From NCBI GenBank assembly GCA_011525875.1, contig WYBN01000011.1, forward strand, positions 1-64,000: 64,000 nt of DNA, given 5' to 3'. The translations under genes and the position numbers were made by a program. Shown here in pieces: positions 17,786-27,527 of this stretch (its first letter is position 1; each line of letters starts with the position of its first letter). The stretch comes from Melioribacteraceae bacterium (GTDB lineage Bacteria; Bacteroidota; Ignavibacteria; Ignavibacteriales; Melioribacteraceae). Under the pieces are notes generated by a model. That model was not told the DNA's origin and made no database searches. It worked only from the letters and a program-made list of their open reading frames with translations.

Positions 17786-18424
17786 ATGAATGACAAAAAC
17801 ACAAATAACATAACAGTTGCAATAGTTGAAGATGATGAAGAGATAAAAAATCTGTTAACCATTATCATCGATGGCTCCCCAGGGTTTGAGTGCAGTCAAA
17901 ATTATGCGGACTGCGAGGATGCGGTTAAAAATATTCCCAAGAATCCGCCGAATGTTGTTTTGATGGATATAAACCTTCCAAAAATTTCCGGCATAGAAGG
18001 AGTTAGATTGTTGAAGGAATCCCTTCCGGAAACGGATTTTATAATGCTTACAATTAAGGAAGACGACGATTCGGTTTTTAACTCGCTGACAGCCGGCGCC
18101 ACAGGCTACCTTCTGAAAGATACTCCGCCTGTTCAACTTCTTCAATCGATAAAGGAAGTCGTTGAAGGAGGCTCGCCAATGAGTCCTATGATTGCAAGAA
18201 AAGTACTCGGATCGTTTAGGAAAAATTTTAAATCGCCTCTTTCAGAAAGAGAAACGGAAGTGCTTAAACGGCTTTGCGAAGGTGAAAATTATAAGACAAT
18301 CGCTGATGCTCTTTTTGTAAGCGGAAATACTGTCCGGGCTCACATTAAAAATATTTATAAAAAAATTCATGTAAACACACGCGCTGCTGCTGTATCCAAA
18401 GCAATTAACGAAAATCTTGTCTGA
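17786..18424 (+). CDS. NarL/FixJ-type response regulator
   Basis: A 212-residue cytoplasmic regulator. The start at 17786 (MNDKN) is chosen because an earlier in-frame ATG at 17699 would overlap the kinase gene and add 29 non-conserved residues. The receiver domain (about 9-125) has the acidic pair in VEDDEE, the phospho-acceptor D61 (VVLMDINLPK) and the conserved Lys in LLKDTPP. The LuxR-type helix-turn-helix (about 148-212) shows PLSERETEVLKRLCEG and GNTVRAHIKNIYKKI. It pairs with the HisKA_3 kinase immediately upstream, the usual partner class for NarL regulators. Likely targets are the flanking secreted-protein genes (inference from position only). Confidence 0.92.
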   Translation: MNDKNTNNITVAIVEDDEEIKNLLTIIIDGSPGFECSQNYADCEDAVKNIPKNPPNVVLMDINLPKISGIEGVRLLKESLPETDFIMLTIKEDDDSVFNSLTAGATGYLLKDTPPVQLLQSIKEVVEGGSPMSPMIARKVLGSFRKNFKSPLSERETEVLKRLCEGENYKTIADALFVSGNTVRAHIKNIYKKIHVNTRAAAVSKAINENLV

Positions 18425-18500
18425 GATAATATTCGTTCATTCTACGCCCACTTTAAAATACCTCATTTGAGTAATTGAAATCATTTGTAACTGACAGTAC

Positions 18501-18512
18501 CTTGAATTCAAG
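18501..18512. promoter_or_regulatory. 12-bp perfect palindrome upstream of SBBP-like gene
   Basis: CTTGAATTCAAG is a perfect palindrome without spacer, followed by TTTTAAT, about 108 bases before the chosen start at 18620. It might be a regulator site; nothing else supports this. Confidence 0.2.
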
Positions 18513-18619
18513 TTTTAATAAATCATTATCAACAATGCAAAATGATAAGAAAGTATATAAAAATTTGAATGAAATTTTCGAGACAGAAAGCAATCATTAA
18601 TAAAAATATAGGTGGAATT

Positions 18620-20479
18620 ATGAATATAAATAAAAGTAAAATTTACCTGCTTTATTTACCAATCATACTAATTCTATTTCTGACAGTTAATAGTAATGCT
18701 CAAGTGCTGAAGTGGGCAAAGCAAACTGAAGGGGATATTAACCAGTATGAAGGCAAAATGCATCTCGACATTGACCCCAATGAAAATATATACATAGCTG
18801 GAAAATTTGAGGGTACTTTAGAGTTGATTCTTAATGGTGAAGGAAGTTACACGGTTCAGGATATGCATCCCCCGAATGTTGGATCACCTAACTTCATAGC
18901 CAAATATGATCCTATCGGAAATATTATTTGGGCTTTTGCAATTGGCGCACTTGAATCCGATGGCTATGATTTTTTTGATATTAACGATTTACATATCGAT
19001 AAAGACGGAAACATAATTATAGTAGGCGCCTATGAATGTTATTCAGATAACAGCATTGATTTTGATCCCGGACCCGGAACTGCATTATTGACTGGTCCTC
19101 AATCAACAGCATTTGCGGCTAAGTATGATACGGATGGAAATCTGCTGTGGGCATTTCCCTATTATGCAGTTAATTCAGTTAATGGGGGAATTAACGGTGC
19201 TTTTCAAGAACTTTGCGGTGCGGCGACCGATGCTGCCGGCAATATATATTTAACCGGAAGAGTTACCGCACAGGTAATTGCTCCCGGCATAGAGCTTACT
19301 GTTGATCTTAATCCTTTGGGGGCTGCAACAAGTGAAAACATAGCCGGCGCAATTGTGGCAAAGTACAGTCCCGATGGTTTGCTTCAATGGTATAAGATTT
19401 ATCCTAGAACCGACGGTTATGCCACGCAAGGCAGTGTTGGTGAAAAAATTGCAATAGACACCGAGGGTAATATTTTTGCGACCGGTTGGTTTAGCAGAAT
19501 TGTGGATTTTGGAAACGGGCATACAAATACGGATGATCAATCAACCGTAGGAACATATCTTCTAAAATTAGATTCTAACGGAAATACCACATGGATGATT
19601 CTCTTAGATAATGATATTCTTGATCTTGGCGCAATGGTCCCGTTATCCATTTTATCTACTTCTTCAAACAATGTAGTCCTGGCAGGCTTGTTTGATAACA
19701 CAGTTGACTTTGATCCCGGACCTAATGTAACTACACTAACAAGCTTTGAAACTACTTCAGGAGTTTTTGATGATGACGGGTTTATTGTTAGTTATGACCC
19801 TAATGGTAATTTTCGATGGGTTGATCACGTTGGCGGCGGCGCCCGTAATGAACGAATATTTAGTCTCGCAGAAAATTCTGACGGTGATGTTTTCACAACC
19901 GGGGATGGTCATACAGGCTTTTTTCTTAAGAAGCTAGACGGACAAAACGGTTCAACGCTTGCTCTTTACGAAATGCAATACGAACCTGGTTTTGAAACTG
20001 AACTTGCTTTTGGTTATGAAACAGTTATTTCCCCAAGCGATAATATGTACTTAATTGGAAAGGTATTTCAGGATAGCCTTGACGTAGATTTTGGAAGCAA
20101 TGAACATTTCATTCTTTTTTATCCCAATAATGACAATTACGAATCACTTTTTATTTCAAAATATGATGTATCACAAACTCCGACGGGAATTGAAAGTTAT
20201 GATGATGTAATTCCCAACGCTTTCCAATTAAAACAAAATTATCCAAACCCCTTCAACCCAAGTACAACAATTGAATTCTCAATTCCCAATTCGGAGTTTG
20301 TTTCGATAGTTGTTTATAATTTACTTGGAGAGAAAGTTGCCGATTTGGTAAATGAGCTTCTTCCTGCCGGGCTTTATCGTTCCCAATGGAATGCGGAAAA
20401 TTTTCCAAGCGGACTTTATATATATAAAATATCAGCAGGAAATTTTATAGAAACTCGTAAAATGCTGCTGCTTAAGTAA
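18620..20479 (+). CDS. T9SS cargo protein with SBBP-type beta-propeller repeats
   Basis: A 619-residue secreted protein. The ATG at 18620 follows GGTGG (18611-18615) and begins a signal peptide (MNINKSKIYLLYLPIILILFLTVNSNAQ). The longer in-frame start at 18569 would place 17 charged residues before it. The mature part (about 30-510) consists of repeated blades of SBBP/NHL style, with phrases such as KYDPIGNIIWAFAIG, KYDTDGNLLWAFP, KYSPDGLLQWYK, KLDSNGNTTWM and SYDPNGNFRWVDHVGGG, and recurring DFDPGPG turns. The C terminus (about 530-619) is a T9SS sorting domain with LKQNYPNPFNPSTT, VYNLLGEKVA, PSGLYIYKI and TRKMLLLK. Function is probably structural or binding; no enzyme signature is visible. 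Confidence 0.87.
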   Translation: MNINKSKIYLLYLPIILILFLTVNSNAQVLKWAKQTEGDINQYEGKMHLDIDPNENIYIAGKFEGTLELILNGEGSYTVQDMHPPNVGSPNFIAKYDPIGNIIWAFAIGALESDGYDFFDINDLHIDKDGNIIIVGAYECYSDNSIDFDPGPGTALLTGPQSTAFAAKYDTDGNLLWAFPYYAVNSVNGGINGAFQELCGAATDAAGNIYLTGRVTAQVIAPGIELTVDLNPLGAATSENIAGAIVAKYSPDGLLQWYKIYPRTDGYATQGSVGEKIAIDTEGNIFATGWFSRIVDFGNGHTNTDDQSTVGTYLLKLDSNGNTTWMILLDNDILDLGAMVPLSILSTSSNNVVLAGLFDNTVDFDPGPNVTTLTSFETTSGVFDDDGFIVSYDPNGNFRWVDHVGGGARNERIFSLAENSDGDVFTTGDGHTGFFLKKLDGQNGSTLALYEMQYEPGFETELAFGYETVISPSDNMYLIGKVFQDSLDVDFGSNEHFILFYPNNDNYESLFISKYDVSQTPTGIESYDDVIPNAFQLKQNYPNPFNPSTTIEFSIPNSEFVSIVVYNLLGEKVADLVNELLPAGLYRSQWNAENFPSGLYIYKISAGNFIETRKMLLLK

Positions 20480-20512
20480 ATCAGTTGTTACATCATCGTT
20501 AAATGAAAAAGA

Positions 20513-20878
20513 ATGAAGAAACAATCAATATTAGTAATTGCAAAAGTTTTCGGCGGAATACTATTTGTAATTCAGATGTTGTTATTTCTATTTTATTGGA
20601 ATTGGCCCTTTCAAGCAGCAGGAGGCAAAAAACATCTGCCGTTTATCCTGCTTGGAGTTAGTATGGCGGGATATATTTTAACATATTTCAATCGGAGGAT
20701 TGGCGGCACATTAATTATTGCCGGAGGAGTCGGATTAAGTGCAAACTTTCTCTTTGCAAATTCGAAAGGAGATTTTGGAGTTGGATTACTGCTGCTCCTC
20801 TTAATTTTTTTACCGTGCGCTGTTTCAGGTCTGCTTTTTTTAGTAGCTGGACCTCAGCATAAAAAATTCAATAATTAG
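20513..20878 (+). CDS. Small four-helix membrane protein, unknown
   Basis: A 121-residue integral membrane protein with four hydrophobic helices (about residues 8-29, 42-60, 64-84 and 90-112) and short polar ends. I do not recognise the family. It begins 33 bases after the SBBP-type gene and ends 15 bases before the OmpA-family gene, so the three may be co-transcribed. The ribosome binding site is weak (GAAAAAGA). No charged residues inside helices suggest transport. Confidence 0.65.
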   Translation: MKKQSILVIAKVFGGILFVIQMLLFLFYWNWPFQAAGGKKHLPFILLGVSMAGYILTYFNRRIGGTLIIAGGVGLSANFLFANSKGDFGVGLLLLLLIFLPCAVSGLLFLVAGPQHKKFNN

Positions 20879-20893
20879 TAAAGGAGGTGAGGT

Positions 20894-21883
20894 TTGAAGT
20901 TTTTCAAAAATGCTTCATTGATAATAACACTTTGTCTTTCCGGTATAAATTTATCGGCTCAGTCGGATATCGAGGGAAGTAAAGATCATCCTGTGATAAG
21001 CAGATATCCCGGATCTGTAATAGTTTATTACTTAGAAGAAGATTACACTGAGTATAGTATCGCCTATGGACCGGAGACAGGTTACAGAAATATAGATGAT
21101 TGGATTAATGTTGAAGGGAAATTTACAAGAATATATTATGAACTTTCGGGCACTACCACAATCACTCAGATTTATAGAAATTTCTTAAGCGCATTGGAAA
21201 AATCAAAGTTCAAGATAATTGCCAACGGGATTAACAAAGATAGAAACGCGGGTAAAGGAGTTGGCGAAAGAACTTGGCTCGGAACATTCTTCAGGAAAAA
21301 TCCTTTCCCTGTAAATTCAAAAGTATTGTTAAGTGCAGGCACGAGCAGTGCGGGTGGAAGCTTTTATATCGCATCCGAATTGAGTAAACCCGATGGAAAG
21401 ATTTATATTGTAATTTCTTCAATTGAGTACAGCAGCGAGAAAACAGTTTATATGATTGATGTTATTGAAGAAACCAAAATGGAAGATGACTTAATACAAA
21501 TAAATGCGGATGAAATGTTGAAGGGTATTCGCTCCGAAGGAAAGATAGCTCTTTATGGAATTTATTTTGATACTGATAAAACAGATATCAAGCCTGAATC
21601 GGAATCAACTTTGAAGGAAATTGTAAAACTATTGGATTCAGATAAAAACTTAAAGCTGTATGTCGTTGGTCATACCGATATGACAGGAAGTTTTGATCAT
21701 AACATTGATTTATCCAAACGTCGCGCCTCTTCTGTTGTAAAGGAACTTACCTCAAAATTTGGCGCCGCTGAAAATCGTTTAACATCAGCCGGTGTTGGTC
21801 CGCTTGCTCCTGTCTCTTCAAATGAAACGGAGAGCGGAAGAAAACTTAACCGGAGAGTTGAGCTTGTTGCGAAACTTAAGTAA
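20894..21883 (+). CDS. OmpA-family protein with DUF4892-like N-terminal domain
   Basis: A 329-residue cell-envelope protein that starts with TTG, chosen because a strong AAGGAGGTGA (20881-20890) stands just upstream and a signal peptide follows (MKFFKNASLIITLCLSGINLSAQ). The N-terminal region (about 25-190) contains SKDHPVISRYPGSVIVYY, the hallmark of DUF4892-containing proteins. The C-terminal OmpA domain (about 215-329) has YFDTDKTDIKPES, VVGHTDMTG, NIDLSKRRASSVV and GRKLNRRVEL, including the Asp and Arg that bind diaminopimelate in peptidoglycan. It probably anchors the outer membrane to the wall. It ends about 100 bases before the convergent histidine kinase gene. Confidence 0.88.
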   Translation: MKFFKNASLIITLCLSGINLSAQSDIEGSKDHPVISRYPGSVIVYYLEEDYTEYSIAYGPETGYRNIDDWINVEGKFTRIYYELSGTTTITQIYRNFLSALEKSKFKIIANGINKDRNAGKGVGERTWLGTFFRKNPFPVNSKVLLSAGTSSAGGSFYIASELSKPDGKIYIVISSIEYSSEKTVYMIDVIEETKMEDDLIQINADEMLKGIRSEGKIALYGIYFDTDKTDIKPESESTLKEIVKLLDSDKNLKLYVVGHTDMTGSFDHNIDLSKRRASSVVKELTSKFGAAENRLTSAGVGPLAPVSSNETESGRKLNRRVELVAKLK

Positions 21884-21981
21884 CTAAAAAAAACGGAGAG
21901 TTTTTCGCACTCGAAGAAATTTGTTTTAATTGGATGATTATCAGTTAACTCGGTATTTATAATAAATTCCTGCCGATGGTA

Positions 21982-24273
21982 TTACTCCAAACTATTATTA
22001 ATATCACCGGCTGGAATTTTTATCTTGAATGTACTGCCCTTCCCTTCTTTTGAAACAACTGTAATCTCGCCGCCGATCCTATCTGCAAATTCTTTGCAAA
22101 GAGAAAGACCTAAACCCGTACTGGGTTCATTTTCCGTTCCCCGCGTGGAAATTTTCTCAGTCAGATCAAAAAGTTTATCAAGTATTTCCTCAGGAATCCC
22201 GATCCCTTCGTCTTTAACTGCAATTTCAAGATAATCGTCCGGGAGTCTGCCGGCTATTACATCAACTCGTCCGTTTTTATGAGTGAATTTAACGGCATTA
22301 GAAAGCAGATTCCTCATAATAATTCCAAGCATATCCTTATCAACGTTTATTAAAATATCTGGGGGACAATCGGTATAAACATTTATACCCTTTCGTCCGG
22401 CTATGTCTTTTATAACATCAATATTTTCTTTCAACACTTCATTTAAAGATACGACACGTGGATTATTTTTAATTACACCTCTCTGGAGATTAGACCAGAC
22501 AAGAAGATTATCAAGCAGTTTATAAATGCTTTTTGCCGAAGTTTGAATTAACGAAATAGCATTCTTCTTCTCTTCATTCGTCAATTCGTCGTATCCTTCA
22601 TTTAATAGAGAAAGCGAACCAAGAAAACCGTTGAAAGGACTCCTCAGATCATGAGCAATAACAGAAAAGAAAGTGTCTTTGAGAACATTCAGCTCATGAA
22701 GTTCTTCGTTGCTTTGTTTTAATTTTTCAGCCTGATCCTCTAAACGTTTTTTTTGAGTTTCGATTTGATCATTTTTTTCTTGAAGAATTATATTGGCGCG
22801 TTTTTTATTTCGATTAATTGCCAGCAGGGATACTGAAATAATAAGAACCGGAACGAGCAGCAGCAAAAGAATATATGCATATAACCTCTGCCTGCTCAGT
22901 TCCAATTCTTTTTCTTCAAGTTTTTTCCGGTTTAAGGCAGTATTAAATATATGCTCGAGTTCGACTATTCTATTGTTCGTCTCGTCATTACTAATCTGAT
23001 CAGAAACTTCTTTATACCTCTTATGAAATTCTAAAGCAGAACCCATATCATTTAATTTCTCATAAATGTCCGATAGATTCAAATAGTTTTCTTTCAAATA
23101 ATCTTTTTTGCTTATGGCTAAGCAGATTTCAATGCTTTGATTGAAAAAATTAATTGCTTCGCTGTATCGTTTCTGCTCCTTCCGTATTTCTCCGAGTCTG
23201 AGTTTAATTTGGGCTTCTCTTATCTTTTCATGACGAATAGTTAAATATTCTTCTGCCTGACGGAAATACTTCTCGCTTTGTGCGTAGTTCATCTCAATCT
23301 GATAAAGCTCGCCGATGCTTATCAAATTAAGCATTAACATCGAGGCATTGTTTGTCTTTTTATAATAATCGTGAGCCTTATGATAATATTCCAACGCTTT
23401 GTCGAAATCGTTTTGTGCTTTAAAAATTGATGCAAGTCCGTTAAAAGCATAACCGATTGCATCGTTATCCCCTGACTTAAAGGCTAAATCTAATCCCTGA
23501 TCGAAGCCCGCTTTAGCCCGCTCTAATTCATTTCGGTCTCTCTGAATTATCGCAATATTGCACTGTATCAGAGAGGCGCCGAAGAAATTTTTTAGTTCAA
23601 TTTGTAGTGGAAGAGCTTCGTAATAATACTCGAGCGCCACTTCAAGATGTCCGATATTATAATAAACAACACCAAGATTGTTCAAGGTTCGAGCAATCTG
23701 TCCTTTGTCATTAAGCATTTTCCTGTAATATAAAGCGGTTTCAAAGTTGACTAATGCGGAATCAAAAATAGAGTCTGACCAGTAAGCCAATCCCGCATTA
23801 TTGTATGATAGAGCAAGACCTACAGTATCGCGCGAGTCATTGCTAAGGTCGGTTGCTTTATAAATATATTTTAGAGAACTGTCAATTTCATGAATATCCT
23901 GGAAATAATAGCCTAATCTGTTATATAAAATTATCAATTCTCGGGTACTGCCAGATGAGCTGAGGAGCGTTTCGGCAGCTAAAAAATTCTGTAGAGCTTG
24001 CTCATATTCCTTCTGATAATATCTATAATAACCAATATTGCTTAAGGCAATGCCCTTTCCCTTCGAATATTTTTCGCTTTCGCTCAGCGATAACAGTTCT
24101 TCGTTTAATAAGAAATATTCATCGCTTTTTTCGGATAATTCATTTGATATAGAAATTATCGCTTCTATCCGGGGCAGACCATGAAGATTTTCGTAACGTT
24201 TTTTTATTTGATTTATATCAGCATAGTGAGTTACCGCCGTAATCAACAACATTGAAATAATTAATTTTTTCAT
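21982..24273 (-). CDS. TPR-containing sensor histidine kinase
   Basis: A 763-residue membrane kinase. Order: signal peptide (about 1-18), nine or so tetratricopeptide repeats (about 60-430; for example GIALSNIGYYRYYQKEYEQAL, GLALSYNNAGLAYWSDSIFDSAL, AYAFNGLASIF-type units), a transmembrane helix (about 470-490), a coiled-coil linker (about 492-530), a HisKA domain with phospho-acceptor H541 (FSVIAHDLRSPF) and a HATPase domain (about 635-755; NLLSNAVKFTH, DEGIGIP, TGLGLSLCKEF). The periplasmic TPR sensor type is common in Bacteroidota. No response regulator lies beside it, so it is an orphan kinase in this window. It lies 150 bases downstream of the efflux operon on the same strand and may have its own promoter. 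Confidence 0.88.
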   Translation of the reverse strand: MKKLIISMLLITAVTHYADINQIKKRYENLHGLPRIEAIISISNELSEKSDEYFLLNEELLSLSESEKYSKGKGIALSNIGYYRYYQKEYEQALQNFLAAETLLSSSGSTRELIILYNRLGYYFQDIHEIDSSLKYIYKATDLSNDSRDTVGLALSYNNAGLAYWSDSIFDSALVNFETALYYRKMLNDKGQIARTLNNLGVVYYNIGHLEVALEYYYEALPLQIELKNFFGASLIQCNIAIIQRDRNELERAKAGFDQGLDLAFKSGDNDAIGYAFNGLASIFKAQNDFDKALEYYHKAHDYYKKTNNASMLMLNLISIGELYQIEMNYAQSEKYFRQAEEYLTIRHEKIREAQIKLRLGEIRKEQKRYSEAINFFNQSIEICLAISKKDYLKENYLNLSDIYEKLNDMGSALEFHKRYKEVSDQISNDETNNRIVELEHIFNTALNRKKLEEKELELSRQRLYAYILLLLLVPVLIISVSLLAINRNKKRANIILQEKNDQIETQKKRLEDQAEKLKQSNEELHELNVLKDTFFSVIAHDLRSPFNGFLGSLSLLNEGYDELTNEEKKNAISLIQTSAKSIYKLLDNLLVWSNLQRGVIKNNPRVVSLNEVLKENIDVIKDIAGRKGINVYTDCPPDILINVDKDMLGIIMRNLLSNAVKFTHKNGRVDVIAGRLPDDYLEIAVKDEGIGIPEEILDKLFDLTEKISTRGTENEPSTGLGLSLCKEFADRIGGEITVVSKEGKGSTFKIKIPAGDINNSLE

Positions 24274-24360
24274 ACTAACAATTTAACACATACGCAGCAG
24301 TTTTTTTAAGAAATTAAACATCAGGTTCAAATTACACGGCAGTAAAAAATTCTAAATTTT

Positions 24361-24398
24361 GAAAAACCCAGAAACCACTCAAGCGCTTCCGGGGTCTG
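24361..24398 (-). terminator. Imperfect terminator-like hairpin after the RND operon
   Basis: Read on the minus strand, CAGACCCC and GGTTTCTG can pair with two internal mismatches, and GGGTTTTTC follows. It sits about 25 bases after the RND stop codon. The stem is imperfect, so support is weak. Confidence 0.3.
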
Positions 24399-24423
24399 CT
24401 TTATTTTTTGCGGAGCTTAAGTA

Positions 24424-27400
24424 TTAGTTTTTTCTAAAATAGGCTTTAATCTTCTCTCCCGTCTTTTCGAAAATTATGTATAGTATAGGTATCACAATCA
24501 GGGTCAGAGCTGTGGTTGCCGTAAGTCCGCCGATAACCGCACGCGCCAGAGGAGACCAGGTTTCGGAGCCAGTTCCGAATTCAACAGCAAGCGGAACCAT
24601 GCCGAGAATAGTTGTAAATGCAGTCATCAATACCGGGCGCATTCTTGCTTCGCAGCCTGCTATTACTGCTTCGTAAAGCTCCATTCCCCTTCTCTTCAAT
24701 TGATTGATATAATCCACAAGAACAATTCCGTTATTGACCGCAATACCAACCAGCATTACTAATCCAACAAGAGCCATAACGGATATTTTAGTTCCTGTGA
24801 TAAACAAGAAAATAAAAACCCCGATGACTGAAAGGGGCACCGTAGACATAATTATCAGCGGATCAACGAAGGATTCGAACTGTGAAGCCATTATCATATA
24901 AACGAGAAGAACCGCCGCAAGGAACGCTAACATAAGATAGTAAAACGCCTCTTGCTGGTCTTCTGCCGTTCCTCCGATTATAACCTGATACTCAGACGGA
25001 ATAGGTGTTTCATTAATAATCCTTTCCACTATTTCAACTGCGGAGGAAAGGTCAAGTCCCGAAAGACCGCAGCCTACGGAAACAAACCTGCTTTGATTTT
25101 CCCTAAAGATGTTTGGGGTTGATTCTTCGTCCCGGATTTCAGCCAATTCTTTCAGAGCTATCATCTGTCCGGTTGGTATTGGAATTTGAATATTTTCCAA
25201 AGCTTCTTTTTGATTTCTATAGGATTTATCAAATTGAACCCGAATGTCAAACTCATCCCCTTGATCTCTGTATCTTGAAACAACTTTGCCCTGTATAGCG
25301 GTGGAAATATTACTTGCGACCTGCAGAGTGGAAAGCATATAATGATTCAGAATATCCTTGTTCAAATGAATCTGAAGTTCGGGTGTTGTCTCTTTAGTGT
25401 TTAACGAAATATCGACTAAGCCGTCAACTTTTTCCATTTTTTCTTTTAACTGATTAGCAATTGATTTAGCGCCTTCGATATCAAATCCCATTACTTTAAC
25501 TTCAATATCTTTCTCTGTGCTGAAAGCGCCGCCCTCTTGAAAAATGTATGTAATTCCCGGAATCTTATCAAGCCGTTCCCGCAGTAAGTCTTGGATTTCA
25601 AATTGCGACCTCGAGCGCTCTTCTTTAGTAGTTAATCTGATAAACGCTTCAATTGTGCTTGATGTTGTTCCCCAGGCTCCGATGCCTTCACGGCTGCCAA
25701 AAAATATTGATACGGAATTTATTTCTTCTGGCTTAACTACACTCCGGATTATATCTTCAAGTTCATAGGCATAGACCCTGGTTCTTTCAATCGGATCGCC
25801 GGATGGAGATTGAATTACAATATTCATAATTCCTTGATCAGTTTTTGGGAGGAATTCGCCTCCCGATACTACAGCGAGCGCAATGGAAATTATTAACATT
25901 GCAGCCACCGATGCCAAAACCGTTTTTTTATAATTAATAGCTTTTTTTAAGTTTCTGACGTAAGTAAGTTGAATTCTTAAAAGAATATCACCGAGTTTCT
26001 CTTTCAGCTTTCTGAAACGTAATCTTTTGTATTCTTGATTGAGCTTCAAAATATTTGATGACATCATCGGCACTAAGGTTAATGCGACAAGCAGAGAAAC
26101 TACAAGGCTGAATGTTATTGTAAGCACCATATCCTTAAAAAGCTGTCCGGTAATATTGGGCACAAAAAGCACAGGAAGAAAAACGCTTATAGTGGTAAGA
26201 GTAGAGGCGGTTATAGCCATTCCGACTTCACCTGCCCCGGTCATGGCAGCTTCGGATCTTGAATTTCCCATCTCCCGATGGCGGTAAATATTTTCCAGAA
26301 CGACAATTGAATTATCAACGAGCATACCCACAGCAAGCGCTAAGCCCGCCATGGATATAATATTCAACGTAAGATTAGCTGCAAACAAAACCGCAAATGT
26401 TGCAATAACCGAAACGGGAATAGAGATTCCCATTATAATACTTCCACGCCAGTTCCGGAGAAAAATATAAATAACCAGAAACGCAAGGAAGAAAGCAATA
26501 AGTGCGGTGTTTCTTAAATTGTTAATCGAACTCGTTATGAAATCCGCTTGATCCCAAATCACACTGAATCGAGTCCCTTGCGGAAGTCTTTCTTCTATAT
26601 CTGGAAGCGCTTCTTTTATTTTATTGCTTGTCAGTACTGTATTCGCATCCGACTGCTTCATTATTTGTATTAACACTCCTTCGCCAAAATCGGCACGAAC
26701 TTCGGTTGTTGCTTCTCTAAAGCCGTCGACAACATCGCCAACATCTCTAACAAAAACCGGAACATTTCCTTTCATCGTAATAATCGTATTCTTAATTTGA
26801 TCAATTGTCCGGTACTCACTGAAAACCCTGAGACTGTAAGATTTCTCAACGGTCTCTATAGTGCCTGCAGGCTGAAGCCCGCTTCCAAATTGAATCGCAT
26901 TAGCCACATCATTAGGCGCGAGATTATAAGAAGCGAGTAATGTCGGGTTGAGATTTACGTTTATTTGTCTCTTCAATCCGCCTTCGGTTTGAACTGCGGC
27001 TACTCCTTCAACGCGCTCTAATAGAGGTTCAATCTTTTCCTCGGATAATCTGCGAAGCTCCGCGGGTCCTAAATATTGAGAACTTAAATTCAAAAATACT
27101 ATCGGACTCATAGACGGGTCAAAAACGAAGACCAGCGGTTCGGATGCATCGGGGGGCAGAAAATCTCTTATGAGATCAATATTTTTTCTAATATCAATTT
27201 CCGCCTGATTCATATCCGTACCGTATTTGAATTCTAACGTGATTATAGACGCTCCTTTGAATGACTGCGAATTAACTTTCTCAATATTCTTAACCGACGA
27301 CACAGCTTCTTCAAGCGGACGAGTAACTATATTTTCTATGTCTTCCGAACCAAGTCCGGTGTAATTTGTTATGATTCCCGCTATCGGAAATTGAATGTCG

Positions 27401-27513
27401 GGGAAGAAATCAATTTTTAATTGCGAGAAAGAAAATATGCTGAAGAAGATCACAACCGCGTAAATCATCGAGAGTGTAACCTGCTTTCGTATGGAGAATT
27501 TTGTTAGGATCAT
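24424..27513 (-). CDS. RND efflux transporter (AcrB/HAE1 superfamily)
   Basis: A 1029-residue inner-membrane pump with the internal two-fold layout of RND proteins: one N-terminal helix, a large periplasmic loop, a helix bundle (about 340-540), a second loop and a second bundle (about 855-1025). The region corresponding to TM4 of AcrB reads AVGMLVDNSIVVLENIYRHRE, with one Asp of the usual Asp-Asp pair and Asn in place of the second. The TM10 region reads VGIAVNNGIVLVDYIN, with Asn where AcrB has its relay Lys. This pattern is usual for the Bacteroidota/SwrC-like branch. It is the last gene of the tetR-OMF-adaptor-RND run, 14 bases after the adaptor. Substrates are likely drugs, detergents or lipids; a heavy-metal pump is less likely because the HME residues are absent. 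Confidence 0.92.
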   Translation of the reverse strand: MILTKFSIRKQVTLSMIYAVVIFFSIFSFSQLKIDFFPDIQFPIAGIITNYTGLGSEDIENIVTRPLEEAVSSVKNIEKVNSQSFKGASIITLEFKYGTDMNQAEIDIRKNIDLIRDFLPPDASEPLVFVFDPSMSPIVFLNLSSQYLGPAELRRLSEEKIEPLLERVEGVAAVQTEGGLKRQINVNLNPTLLASYNLAPNDVANAIQFGSGLQPAGTIETVEKSYSLRVFSEYRTIDQIKNTIITMKGNVPVFVRDVGDVVDGFREATTEVRADFGEGVLIQIMKQSDANTVLTSNKIKEALPDIEERLPQGTRFSVIWDQADFITSSINNLRNTALIAFFLAFLVIYIFLRNWRGSIIMGISIPVSVIATFAVLFAANLTLNIISMAGLALAVGMLVDNSIVVLENIYRHREMGNSRSEAAMTGAGEVGMAITASTLTTISVFLPVLFVPNITGQLFKDMVLTITFSLVVSLLVALTLVPMMSSNILKLNQEYKRLRFRKLKEKLGDILLRIQLTYVRNLKKAINYKKTVLASVAAMLIISIALAVVSGGEFLPKTDQGIMNIVIQSPSGDPIERTRVYAYELEDIIRSVVKPEEINSVSIFFGSREGIGAWGTTSSTIEAFIRLTTKEERSRSQFEIQDLLRERLDKIPGITYIFQEGGAFSTEKDIEVKVMGFDIEGAKSIANQLKEKMEKVDGLVDISLNTKETTPELQIHLNKDILNHYMLSTLQVASNISTAIQGKVVSRYRDQGDEFDIRVQFDKSYRNQKEALENIQIPIPTGQMIALKELAEIRDEESTPNIFRENQSRFVSVGCGLSGLDLSSAVEIVERIINETPIPSEYQVIIGGTAEDQQEAFYYLMLAFLAAVLLVYMIMASQFESFVDPLIIMSTVPLSVIGVFIFLFITGTKISVMALVGLVMLVGIAVNNGIVLVDYINQLKRRGMELYEAVIAGCEARMRPVLMTAFTTILGMVPLAVEFGTGSETWSPLARAVIGGLTATTALTLIVIPILYIIFEKTGEKIKAYFRKN

Positions 27514-27527
27514 AATCAGTCTCTAAT

